From NCBI GenBank assembly GCA_019843655.1, contig JACDQD010000004.1:10354001-10418000 (forward strand): a DNA stretch of 64,000 nt, written 5' to 3'. The number at the start of each line of letters is the position of its first letter. The stretch's first letter is position 1. Under the pieces are notes generated by a model. The model worked only from the letters and a program-made list of their open reading frames with translations. It was not told the origin of the DNA and did not search any database. Positions 42,634 through 54,175 of this stretch are shown piece after piece. A program made the position numbers and the translations under genes. This stretch comes from Lethocerus indicus (Eukaryota > Arthropoda > Insecta > Hemiptera > Belostomatidae).

Positions 42634-44874
42634 AAATCACACTGAATACTAATTTTAGTTTTAGTAGTATATTCTTATGAAGTTGTATTTTTATTAATTT
42701 ATTATAATATTTTGTCATAAGGTTTTCTCTTCATCAGCATTTTTCTGTTGTTGCTTTGATTACAACCGCATAAAGGTTGATGTGAATACTCTTCTTGGGA
42801 ATTTACTGAAATTCACAATTTATGCTATTTTCATTATTATACTATACTTCATTCCAAGAGCAGAGTGAGTATTATTAATTTAATATTGGCTTACAGCTAG
42901 AAGAATATTTAACTTTCTCTTACCCAAATAATCTTAAGTGAGATATGGCTTGAGTAGAAGCAGAAACTATCTGTAAATAATTACCACGATAATTTTTTCT
43001 TTAACAAAAAAATATTGGCCTCGTTTTGTGCAATAAGGCATATAGTTATAACTATTACTGGAATATAATAATATCTCTAGAACATTGCATTAATATTACA
43101 GCCTTATATTACAGTAATAATTATATCAGATAAAATCCATTAATGATTATAAAAATATTTCTGTTGATTTACTTATAAATTAATTTGTTTTTGTAGATGT
43201 GTTATGATTTGCATTGTTTGTCCTCTAAGCCATTGGTATACATGGTACGAGCCAACAATGGTTTGTATTGCATTGTCTTCTCTTTGTTTGACGCTTCCAC
43301 AAGTATTTTCTCCAGCATTAGACACACTCATACTATCTGGTCAATTTAATCTTAAAATATTAACAAAAGAAAACTTGGCTACTGGTACTCATGTGAGAGC
43401 CATATGTGTCATAGGTAATGCTATACTTACCAAGTTAATGATCTATGTTTAAGTATTCAACCCTTTATCAAACAGAAAATTTGTATTACAGGTTTCATTT
43501 GCAGTATTTTACTCTACTTTCATTCAACACATGACTTGATTCTACTAAGCAGTAGTTGCATCTTATTAGGACAATCATCTGATAGTTTGTTACAATTAAA
43601 TAAGCAGTTCCAGCCTTTGTTTATTCCAAAAGACCAAGGTAAAATTCCTATATTAGTACTACTCTTTCATTTCATCATACTTTGAAACATTCAGTCTTAA
43701 CTGAAGGTAGTTAGCTGCTTCTGTAAATTTTAAAATTATTTAAAATTTCTCTTAATTCATCTATTATGTATAAATATTGATTTATATTTATATACTACTA
43801 ATTCTAGCTTAGCTTTAGCTTATGTTTTTTTATCAGCACAATCAGATAAAAAAATAAACTCATACATGGCCCTAAAAGAATCAGAGAATATCAATGATGA
43901 GTTAAATGAGGACAGAACTGACTTGGTGTCTTGCTTCAGTGAAGACTCTGGACATAGTTCAGATACTGACATTGACTCTGTGGTTTCTGAATACAAGAAC
44001 TCAATCAAAGTTAAGGTTATTGGAAAATGTTTTATTAAATGAAACATTCAGCACATGCTTATATCAAACTATCCTCTGTATTACTATTTGTTACAGTGTT
44101 AGTTGTTCTTAGTAAATAGTATTTGGCAAGGAATATGTATTCATTTCATTTTTTTACATACCATGAGCATATATTCCTTTGCAGCACGATGCAGTGAAAT
44201 ACTCATTATTGATCTCAAAGTATTATGTCAAAAGAAATTATGATTGTTCTAAAATTTTCAGGGATGCAATCTGAAAAAGGTTAACAGTGAACCAACAATT
44301 CGATCTGGTCATATAGCAACAGTTTTAATATTCTTAATTGTTTTGTGCTGTGTACTGGGTTCTGTGGTTCTTATGAAAAAACATTACTTAGCCGCTATAT
44401 GTTTTCTGTTAGGTAAGCATTCCTATTTTTTCATTCTTTAACTAATACTGTTTAAACAAAATTCTCTAAATCATAACTCTTTTGTTTCTTTGCAGTAACA
44501 GCAGTTTTGGTCCTTTTACTCCAGACCCAACCTGAACATAATGAGACAAGTGAAATTAGAAGAACATCCTTATTTAGATTGATCACTTATAACGCATTTA
44601 ATATAATGTTTTTAAGTATAATATTAATGGACACTGGAATAACTCTCATTATTTGGATATTAGGAGGTATTTATCATAATTATTAAATCACTTTTGTAGC
44701 TATAGAACAATTCAATTGAATTCATTAATGAAAATATTTCCAGGAATAATTTGTACTACATATTGTTCTAACATAGCAAGAGGAAAAAAAGGAAGAAAGC
44801 CTCAAATAAAATTTCAAACACCACCTGGGCCTTTCATAATAACTGATGCATTTCCTGTACAACGTGTTTTATAA
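41234..44874 (+). CDS. Diverged SLC7 (cationic amino acid transporter)-like membrane protein
   Basis: Ten exons: 41234-41381, 42046-42269, 42349-42483, 42722-42864, 43197-43414, 43492-43638, 43837-44015, 44262-44412, 44496-44666 and 44744-44874. Borders are GT-AG, phases agree, and the 1647 bases give 548 residues. Many hydrophobic helices follow the order of CAT/SLC7A14-type transporters: CAWN at 52-55 at the family TGWN position, FFCCCFDY at 176-183 at the FVGFD position, the loop before LLQLNKQFQP matching LVLRYQP, a Ser/Asp/Glu-rich cytosolic loop (about 339-398), LLLQTQPEHN like the family WRQPQN, and a final helix pair. The family moves amino acids across plasma or organelle membranes. 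Here the Gly-rich helix-1 motif is gone and about 30 residues holding the family AEFGARVPRAGSAYLYSY stretch are missing between exons 1 and 2. The assignment rests on overall pattern, so transport activity is doubtful. Confidence 0.8.
42594..42631. repeat. (TA)n microsatellite in SLC7-like gene intron
   Basis: About 38 bases of TA repeat, preceded by TATTC repeats, in the third intron. Confidence 0.9.
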
Positions 44875-44981
44875 GAAAAGAGTATTATAATTATAACCAA
44901 TTTGTTCAAGAACAAAAATATGTGATAATAAATTAGTACAATATACAAAATTTTTCTGTAAATATATGACAGAATTTTAAT

Positions 44982-44987
44982 AATAAA
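44982..44987 (+). terminator. Polyadenylation signal of the SLC7-like gene
   Basis: AATAAA about 107 bases after the stop codon, in an AT-rich 3' UTR. Confidence 0.5.
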
Positions 44988-45333
44988 TGAAGTTTATTGC
45001 TTAATTCATCATTTGACATTGCCTCCAAGTTTAAGTTTATTTTTTTATTTTAAAATACCTGTTTTTTTAAGTGTAATAAATTTCAAAATTGCAGGTATTT
45101 ACAGAATGTCTTCGTAAAGGGTTCTCAATTCTGTGTCCCTGGCCTTGTACTCTACCAAATGAACTACACCATTGCTCTTTATTTCACCAAATGAATGTAG
45201 AATTTGTTTATATATAAAACCTATAATACTTGTATATATTAAAGCTTGCACGCTTTCTATGTTTACATACATATTTATATTTGTTTCCTTCTGTAGTGTA
45301 AAACAGTAAAGTTTCATCAAAATGTGCTTTTAA

Positions 45334-45359
45334 AATACTGAATTAATTAATTCAGTATT
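45334..45359. repeat. 26-bp perfect palindrome
   Basis: AATACTGAATTAA is followed directly by its exact reverse complement, with no spacer. It lies about 460 bases downstream of the SLC7-like gene and contains a central TTAATTAA. Confidence 0.9.
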
Positions 45360-45849
45360 AATACACTCACAATAATGAGCAATATGTAGTGTACATATCA
45401 ATGCATTTTTACAAATATGCAATGATGGAAGTTTTGTATAACAGATATACATTGTTTTTTTATCCTACATAACACAGTATTGTTATATTTTAAAAATGAA
45501 TTTCTCTAGGCTCGATGTTATCCATTCAATTCTTGTGATATTGTACCACCTTTTTATTTGTGTTTGGGGGTAATTGACTTGTGGTGCCAACAGATTAGTC
45601 TGGTCATTAGTTTGTTTCAATGTTTACCATCCATTCCTTCTATCCATATTATACAATGGATGGTGCAATCTATATAACTGGGTATTTTCCTCTGAACCTA
45701 TTTTCTTTATGCCTGGTTATACCTACATTGAGAGCTGCGGCGTTATTTGGGTACATTATATCGGGGAATTAATTCTAAGGAGAAATACTAAATTAGAACC
45801 TTTATTGAAGGTATAAAGAAACTACTACTATTAATTTTCATATTTTTAG

Positions 45850-46683
45850 ACATATCTCCATAAACTCATGTGTTTCCGCCGGAATTCAAGCACTATATTT
45901 TACGCCTTTGCGTGAATTCGGATGGTAAAGCTCTGCACCAATACTTAGAACCTTGTTTTCTGATTACTTTTAACAAGAAATACTCCCGCCAACTTTCAAC
46001 TTAGTGTGTCCAAAACCCTTGAAAAAGGTACGTTAAACGGTATTGCAGTATGGCCACTTTTAAAGTGCTTACCACAACAAGAAAGTGAATGTTTGTGGGT
46101 CGCCCAACTTCAATTCAGTAAACTTCACTTACCGATATAATCTTTGTTTTTACGTAGTATGCGAGTACAGACATAAAATACTAATCTTTAGACAATTAAA
46201 TCTGCGAAAAAGGTGCCAACTTCATTAATGGTATATTATATAAGTTGATAAAAAATTAATTGGTAAATTAATTAATTCTTTAATTTTATTAAGGTATTTT
46301 TCATTTTATTAGCGAACAGTTTCGTCAATTAAAGAAAAAGGGATATTATTGCCTGACATTTATACTAAATGTCATAAAAACAAGTTTAACCTCCAAAGAA
46401 CCTCTCGTGTAAAGTGAAAATAACTTGTTAAGTGGTGATTTATAGTTGAGTTTGCGGACTACTTATATGTCAGTGTAAGTCGTAAGTTAATAACATTAAG
46501 CCAGATTGTTTACATAATGATTTTATTGCACGTATTGTTGGGCAGTATTGATTAAAATTTTTACAATATCTGCCCCTTGAATGTGAGATTAGATAGAAGA
46601 TTCGATCGGATGTACAGCTCTCCATAAGATTTAGTTGTCTATGCGAAGTTGTAATGCGTACAAATGTCTGCTGTTCTTGTAGG
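45850..46683 (+). promoter_or_regulatory. Probable promoter and 5' UTR region of the UMA-domain gene
   Basis: CpG reappears here between two CpG-poor stretches, right before the coding start at 46684. The segment TGTTCTTGTAG directly before GATG looks like a splice acceptor, so a 5' UTR intron may end one base before the start codon. The start site itself is not visible. Confidence 0.4.
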
Positions 46684-47109
46684 ATGTCGTGGCTGTTTGG
46701 GAGCAAGAAAAAAGAGGAAACACCAAAATTGCCCGAACCGCACGTTACCGGGGTTGTCGATGATTTCAACGTTGTTCAGCATTCCTACAACTCACCTATA
46801 TATCCTGTGCTACCTCGAGAAAATCTACCGTATAGTGTACAAGCAACGCCCAGTCCCAGTGAAGATGCTTTGGTTAAAAGTAATGTTAAAGCTGTAAATC
46901 ATAGCCCTCTGGAATCTATTCCTTTTAAATTGGCCTCTTCTCTTCAAAATGAAAATAGCACAACATCCAGTATAGACACAGATATAAAGTCACTTCAGAA
47001 TACATTGTCTCGGATAAATGAGTTTTTACATTCTGACTCATATACGTATGATTTTAAAGTAGAAAAGTCTATTATCCAGGAAGCAAATCTGTGTAATGGA
47101 GCCCAATAG
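46684..47109 (+). CDS. UMA-domain protein, UMAD1-like
   Basis: A single coding exon of 141 residues beginning MSWLFGSKKKE. The C-terminal half fits the UMA (UBAP1-MVB12-associated) domain: SIPFKLASSLQ at about 78-88, matching the family DVPF.LAP core, and YDFKVEKSIIQE at about 122-133, matching the family YDF.LE.S(V/I)L tail, with a variable spacer between. UMA domains of UBAP1 and MVB12 bind the ESCRT-I core (TSG101-VPS37-VPS28) in endosomal sorting. UMAD1 is the small member, and its overall length (about 137 residues in human) agrees. The N-terminus is basic, then Pro/Ser-rich and likely disordered. An in-frame ATG ten codons upstream exists, but MSWLFG is preferred because family members start with a short aromatic-basic N-terminus and the upstream codons overlap a likely splice acceptor. 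No ubiquitin-binding domain is present. Confidence 0.85.
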   Translation: MSWLFGSKKKEETPKLPEPHVTGVVDDFNVVQHSYNSPIYPVLPRENLPYSVQATPSPSEDALVKSNVKAVNHSPLESIPFKLASSLQNENSTTSSIDTDIKSLQNTLSRINEFLHSDSYTYDFKVEKSIIQEANLCNGAQ

Positions 47110-49128
47110 TAATTGATCTACAGTATACTCTTGAACAGTTGATATATATATATATGTACTGAATTTTTACTACTGTTCGAAACTCAGTGTTGTCTAGAAT
47201 TTAGTTTAATTTTAAACCCTTGTAAGTTTCATTATTTTTTGCCAGTTTAGAATACAATGAATTTATAATTCATTATACATACATGAGTCTTATTGGTAAA
47301 ACCTATAACTGTATAAAACATAAGTATAATATAAAAGTTCTATTGTATAAAATTATGAATTTGTCTGTGCTATATTCATTAAGCTTAATTATTTGAAGTA
47401 CCCAGCTTGTCTTTAACAATATTTTTCATGGGATATAATATTATGTAAGAACTATGGTGTCTTAGTTTCCATTTCTTGGTATTTATGTTTTTTATGTTAT
47501 GCAAGCTTTTTGCTATATTTGCCATAATTCAGATATCAATAACTTCTGTTGTTACCATTTACTAATTATGTTTAGCCAGTATCAAATTCATTATATTTCA
47601 ATACTGAAAATATTGCACATAATTACTGCACAAGGAATAATTCATTTCATGTAGTAATAGTTTAGTTTATTAAAAATCTGTTATTTATAGTTACTATTTA
47701 CTATTTAATTCATTAAGCATGCAGCTGTTACTCATTTGCAGTTTGTTTTATTCTGTTTATTTAGTTTAAATTAACTTTTGAAAGAAGAATGATCAAAATG
47801 CTGTGCACAATACTAGCTTTCAGTTTGTTTTTAGTTAAATGTTATTATTAATTCCTTAAGGATGCTCCATAATGTTCTTAAAGATGTATCTGAAAAAAAG
47901 AAATTGGATTTTTTTAATATCTTCTATAAATGTTATTTCCTAACTGCAAAGAATGTAAATAATTTTTGTACATTAAATGTGTTAATATAAATTAATTTTT
48001 GTATTTTGTTGTTTGAGTTATACTTTTAATTTTCTTTTTGTTTGAGATGAAGAATGTGAAGGAAATTCAAAACATACAACATTGATTGTACTGGACAATT
48101 TTGAAATCAAGTATTTTTTCGTTTGGTTATTAAAAAGAAATGTTGTATGATGTATATTATTAATTTTTTTTATTACTATGTACATATGTAATAATTACCA
48201 ATCTCACTTATGAAAATATCAACTTTTGGTCTGTAACAATACAAGGTATATGTTCCGTGATGTATCAATAATTGAATTTTTCAGTTGATAATGATTTATT
48301 TTCAAAAACCATATTTTTTTAATCTGAAAAGTGGTACTGGCATAAACCAGTTAGACAGAACAAGTTATAAAACTTCTTTAAGTAATAAAACTATGTAATT
48401 AAAAGGAAATATGTATTGCTGTTTATAATTGTATATAAATATTTATATATAAAATGTAATTGTCAGATTATATAAGTATAATAAATAATGTAACATGACA
48501 GTACGACCTATCTATAATAACATGCCACTGCTGTGTTAAAAGGTACATTCATCACATAAATATTGACAGGCCTTAACAAACATTAATATTTATATATAGA
48601 ACAATACATTTAACAAATTACATTAAACATTTAACAAATTACAAGTACTTAATTCATGAAATTTACACTAATATAATAACCTTTTTGGACTTAATATACA
48701 TTAACAAAAACATCATTATTTTGATACTCCTATAGCTCTAAAACATTTATGAATAAGAGATAAATGGCATAGTCTAATTTAATAACAACATTATTTACAA
48801 CAAATTGTATTTTATCACTTCAAAAAACATGAACAACAAATGAATAACACATATAGACAGCTTGCAATTTTTAATAATATGTACCTTTAGATTATATTTC
48901 AACATGACTCAAATTTTCGACATAGAAATATCATAAATTTTTAATGTGACAAGTATACCTCATACTGAAATCTTAAAAACTAGCACTAACTGGAGTGCTA
49001 ATACAGCATCTATACAGTTTAAAAACCACTGTAGATGCAAATTGTACTTCAGATGTGATATATTCCAGATGAAAATAAAGTCCAAGTTATTTACCAAGTA
49101 TAATCATTTACAGGTAGATTACATAATA
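47110..49128. other. Convergent 3' regions of the UMA-domain gene and TMEM222
   Basis: No coding exon is supported. The sequence is extremely AT-rich with almost no CpG. It probably holds the 3' UTRs of both convergent genes. A 16-base direct repeat (CATTTAACAAATTACA) occurs twice near 48607-48645. Confidence 0.5.
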
Positions 49129-50473
49129 TCAGAAACCCAGCTCAGAATGGTAGGAGATGATGAAGAGTGCACTCCAGAAAATAAAGAATGGCAGCAGAGT
49201 CTTCAGAACAGACATAAAGCTGTAACAGTATACACAGAACATTATACGAATACAAAATGCATTTACAGTCATCTTTTTTCATTTCTGAATATAAAAATAT
49301 TGACATAATGTCTTAAGGGATTTAAACTGCCATTTTAACTATCAATCTAGAAATTGCTGTTTCACTAAAGTAATGTGTGCCACACAATTTACGGAAGATT
49401 AGACAATGTTGGCAACTGCTATGAATAAACTACAATGATATGAATGGGAATGCAAAAATGAAATAATGCAGCCTCAATCTATACTAAATTAAATAATTGC
49501 TATTGAGCGCAAAATATGGTTTTAAATATTATGATAGCAATCTGTAAACAAGTTGTCTTTTCCACTGTTCTCTATTTTTATCTCTGATGAAGATTGTTAT
49601 GGGGGTTCAGCCTCAATCTATACTAAAATATTAGGGTATTTGAATAAATTAACAGATATATGTCTCAAAGTAAACGTACCCAACATATTTGCTGTATAAG
49701 ATCATGTAAACAGTCAACTTGACCATATTCCAACTTGTAGAATTGTCATATTTCATGTTGTTCAATGCCATTGCAACCATTGAATGACAGTTATCAGTAC
49801 ACAAATTGTGCTAGAATGGTGAAGTATTTTGGTTAATTTTAAATTCAAAATATAAATACACTAATTTCAATAAAGCAAACATTAATTAACTCACTTTATT
49901 ACATGTTTATTCAATTATTATCAATTTTAACATTATTTAAATTTAATATTAATTAATCCTTATTGATTAATTATATATATAATTTTCCATATTAATTTTT
50001 GAAATCACAACTACACTTACTTTTAACTTAAGCGGATGGCACATGAATATAAATTTGAAATGGTATATATAATGGTAAAATCGTTACCGTTCTTGTCTTA
50101 TATACTTCAGCGGCAGAGTTTACTGCAGTGTCCCAGTTGAATACAGCTTTTGATGGATCAAGTTGCCAATATTTTGTTGGCTTACCAAAAGCCATGTTGT
50201 CTTCGCTCACATAATAAGAGCCAGCAAAATCTCTGATAACGCCACTAGATGTGCCAATGCCCATATGACCAATGAACGGGAAGAACCATCTGTTGAAAAA
50301 GATTGTGTGTACTGTTCAAATTGGAAAAAAAACTGGGTAAAATAGTATTAAAAGGCTTACGTCAACATAGGTATGGGGGTCCACACAATAGAATACGGAA
50401 ACTTTGAAGTTTTCACATTAATTGAGGTATCAGGAGTCATCATTGCTGCATTTTCATCACCAAACTCGTCCAT
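49129..50473 (-). CDS. TMEM222: TMEM222 (DUF778/RTE1 family membrane protein)
   Basis: Four minus-strand exons: 50473-50361, 50289-50088, 49810-49680 and 49219-49129. They total 537 bases, 178 residues, with GT-AG borders and matching phases. The family signatures are clear: FPYSIVWTPIPMLTWFFPFI, GHMGIGTSSGVIRDFAGSYY, VSEDNMAFGKPTKYWQLDP, WDTAVNSAAEVYKTRTHNLC, TDNCHSMVAMALNNMKYDNS and a C-terminal membrane helix, LLPFFIFWSALFIIS. The Cys/His-containing HNLCTDNCH segment is conserved in this family. Human CCDNCH reads CTDNCH here. Plant RTE1 homologues sit in Golgi/ER membranes and act on ethylene receptors; human TMEM222 is linked to neurodevelopment, and its biochemical role is unknown to me. 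The last exon was found by protein pattern and phase, and its frame ends in a stop right after the membrane helix. An open frame on the opposite strand over exon 4 is a shadow. Confidence 0.96.
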
Positions 50474-53400
50474 TCCACAAAGTTGAATTTGTAACAGTCA
50501 CTTAAAACGGCAGCGCTAATATTATCTCGTAAAATATAATGTAAACTCGACTGCGGCTGTTTCTTTCTATGGAAAGCGAAAGATGCAGGAAAAACATGGT
50601 ATCATGTCAAGCGATTGGATACTGTCATAAGAAAACACATAAAGAGATCAGTAATTGCAACACGAATGGTTCTAAAACAGCAAATACAAACCGAACCTAG
50701 TACCTGGGAGGTTATACTTTACCTGGTAATAGGTGGCGCCCCGTTAAGTGTAGAAACTAAAGAATAATATTTGTATATTTTCTATATGAAATGGTGAAAA
50801 TTAATATTATTTCGGATTTCATTATTCAAATAAAACAAAAAATTGTATTTATTAAAGATCGACTTTAAAATATCTTCAGTACAAACGGTACTAATAATAT
50901 TCACAGTTGCAACTACTAGTTTTTGAAACCATTTTAAAACGACTATTAACATTACTTTTGAGATTTATTAGTGAATAAATATGGAAATCGGAACATTTAA
51001 AAGCTAGATCTTGTCATGCGTTATACAGGGTTCCTGTACCAGGGATAATTCTCTCATGCTTACCGGCTTTGGAATATTCGAAAGTGGTCGACGACTTTCA
51101 CGACGAATTCAGAGAAATTCAATTTCGATCAGGAACTAAAAAAGTGTATAAACCATAGCAGTAAAGTAAAAAATTGTAACTGTAACAATAGTTTACAAAA
51201 AGTATATATGAGTTGGATAATAACATAAAGGATCATTTATCCCACTTTTGCAAATACTTCGGACTAATCTGCAAGAGAGTAGCGTGAGTACCATACTAAT
51301 GGAATCTTACTTTGGCCAGGAGCCAAAATCCCGGAGGACCAGAAAATCCCTTGAGGGAAACGATTTTTATATTTTTGACAAGTACTACAGCGGACAAATG
51401 GGATTTGGCGATCATTGTAGAAGCGCGTTTGTTACCTTTCCGTAGGATGTTTGAAGAGTTCGAAATTGTTTTAATGGAAAATGGAAAATTGGGTTCGCCA
51501 CCGAAGCCTAACGCTTTACACAGCGTCACTCTAACCTCTGAGCTATGTTCCTTTACATTTGTGCATAATGTTATAATATGCACAGGTATGATAAAACACG
51601 TATACTGTGCTCAAGCCTTTCTATGTTTGTATACACTAATGTTTGGACAATAGCTAACTTAAAATATTTATTAATTTGCTGTTATGATCGGGAAAATAAA
51701 TTACCTCAATCAGAAGGAGATTTTCTCAATTACAAATTCCAACTGATTAAAACGGTGGAGCCAACTATTTCTTGTATACTTATTAATTTCAATTTGATTA
51801 ACATTTTTAAGTGTTTGCGGAAAGCTAAGTTCGAGTCCGATATTGTGAAAGCTGTTTTGATAATTTAAAATGTTATGTGTGCACCAATGTAGTAGGTTGT
51901 ATGTTAATTTCCAGGCCACATGAAGCTGCATATTCATAAGGGGGAAGTTAAATTCCTATTTTCCAATCAACTCTTTATTGCGTACCGATAACTCAGTTTA
52001 CGTTCAAGCTCTCCACTCCCAAGGCCTTGGCAGTAAAACTCAGTGTCCTGATATAGTTTCGTGTCGTTGGGTCTTTAAATTTTTTTATTATTGTAATAAA
52101 ATCGGAAGGAAACGGGAAAAACTGCAGTCGTTTTCCGGCTTTCCACAACTGCGTCTGCTCCACACTTTACAGTTCCTCAGGCTAAATAAAAAATAAAGCA
52201 CGCTCGCCCAATATCGATCCCGTTCTAAAATGTTTATTTCTTCCGAATTATTGGTTCAATTAACCTTTCTTGTCTTTCTTTATTAGGATAAAATTTTACA
52301 TCGTGTATTTTATTTTGAGATTTACTATGTGTTGAGGAATAAGTTGAATAAGATAAACGTATGCTGCTCGCCCAATTCAATTTTTTCGGATTTTTACTAC
52401 ACTATAGTGAAGTGTGTGACCTATTTTAACTCAAAACTTTTAATTAAACTTTAAAACTTAATTTCGAATAGATCAATTTAACTGCCCCATAATTCATAAA
52501 AGGCCTTTGTCTAGTGACAAAGGTTGTTTTTTTTAACTTACGTACGATGCTTGTAAGGAAATAAAAAATAAAGAAGTAAATAAAGTTTAGATTAAAAAAA
52601 ATAAAATAATATGAGTCTCTTCTCAATAGAGCTAAAAACTGGAACGTATCAGTAAGGAAAATGCTTACTAAAAGGATGAATAAACAGTACATGCGAGCGG
52701 GTAGGAGAGTTTTTAGTTCCATAGGCTATCTGAAAGTTTGAATTACTGGCTATGTCTTGCGTGCTCGTAAACCTTTAGCCTGGCTACACGCGAAGGCTCG
52801 GTTCGAGCAAAATGTCCAATCAAGCTGGGTGAGCTCATATGCGTAAAGGCTTCAACACAAAAGTAAACGTTTACAGGAAACGCCGTTCGAATTTTACAAC
52901 GTACAGAATGTTGTATGGAATGACAATCGAAGATATGTAGGTGAAACAAAAAAAAATCATTTCTGGCGGTTATACATTACTATGAGTGAAATGTTAGTGC
53001 AATACACTAGTTTCTAGACAGGTGAAGTTAGCAGAAAAATTAATCCACAGCAAAACCTGTTTAGAATTTATAAGGTCGGAACTTTGGTGAGGGCCGAGTT
53101 AAATTTTTCAAACTTTATTTGAGCCGGCTATTAGGAGCCAGCTTCCCAGCTTTTAATTAAATGGCCGCCCACAAGAATTACGGGAATCATTTTTTTCAGT
53201 TTAACTGCGGTAGTACAGAGGACGTCATCGGGAATGGCCAAGTACATTTCCTTTTTCAGACAGAAAAAAAAATCATTATGTCGGACATTTGAAATAGGGT
53301 CAAATACGTTGGGCTACGGTAAAACTATCCAAACTCCTTCTGCCAGAAAAAATAATTAAATAAGTTAGCGTTTCGAAGAATGCTGTTCCGGGCTCTTCCG

Positions 53401-53644
53401 TGTGATCGACTGTCACACCCAGGTTTGTTGGCCAGAATATTAAGACGATTTTGCCACTGGTGAGTGTAAGTTAAAATGAATAGTCCCATTTTCAGAAAGT
53501 ATTATTGGTAGAATATAAAATTTTAGTGCGTGCAATTGAACTTTAAAACAAAATTGACGCATACATGAATTTAATTGAATCTATTTAATTATGCCAGAGT
53601 TTTGGTAGGAGAGATCCATTTCAGTGTGTGCAGCCAATTCAGGT

Positions 53645-53675
<31 letters not shown>

Positions 53676-53681
53676 TGTTAA
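50474..53681. other. Intergenic region upstream of TMEM222
   Basis: The TMEM222 promoter should lie in the first few hundred bases, where CpG is higher than in the gene. Beyond that no gene is supported. Open frames around 51248-51868 occur on both strands without a domain or linked splice sites. A short TA tract lies at 53646-53670. Confidence 0.5.
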
Positions 53682-53727
53682 ATGGCGTTTTGTGAGTGTG
53701 TGTGTGTGTGTTCGCTATGCATTTCCA

Positions 53728-54175
53728 AACGGCTGAACCGATTTCCACCAAACTTTCAGCGTGCATGCATCTCATGTCCGGTCAGGTCAAGAAGCACCTT
53801 TCCAGGTCATGGGGTCAGGTTAAAGGTCACAGGGACCACTACGCTGTACAACGTGAACGGCTGCTCCGATTCTCACCAAATTTACAGCATGTATACAGCT
53901 AACCCACACACACGTTTCGCGACATGTTCCCAGTTCATAGGGTCAGATCAAAGGTCCGTAGTGACCACTACGCTGTACAACGTGAACGGCTGCTCCGATT
54001 CTCACCAAATTGACAGTACGTATATAGATAACCCACACATACATTTCGCGACATGTTCCCATCACGGGGTCAGGTCAAAGGTCAGCAGTGACATCTATGC
54101 TGTACAACGTGACCGGCTGCTCCGACTCTGGCGAAATTGACAGCACGTATATAGCTAACCCACACAAAGGTTACG
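53728..54175. repeat. Four-copy tandem repeat, unit about 128 bp
   Basis: A core AACGGCTG(A/C)(A/T)CCGATT recurs at 53728, 53856, 53985 and 54112 (the last reading ACCGGCTGCTCCGACT), giving spacings of 128, 129 and 127 bases. Each unit also holds CACCAAA/GCGAAA, a CATGT or ACGTAT segment, AACCCACAC and GGTCA(A/G)GTCAAAGGTC-like half-sites. A GT-rich run precedes the first copy. The first unit is the most diverged; the middle two are nearly identical. Open frames across it are repeat-derived. Confidence 0.9.

Noticed and set aside
48946..49308. 120-codon plus-strand frame
   Set aside because: It lies over the last TMEM222 exon on the other strand, which has clear family similarity and correct phase.
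53682..54140. 152-codon frame with repeated peptide
   Set aside because: It is a translation of the 128-bp tandem repeat; the period is not a multiple of three throughout and there is no gene context.
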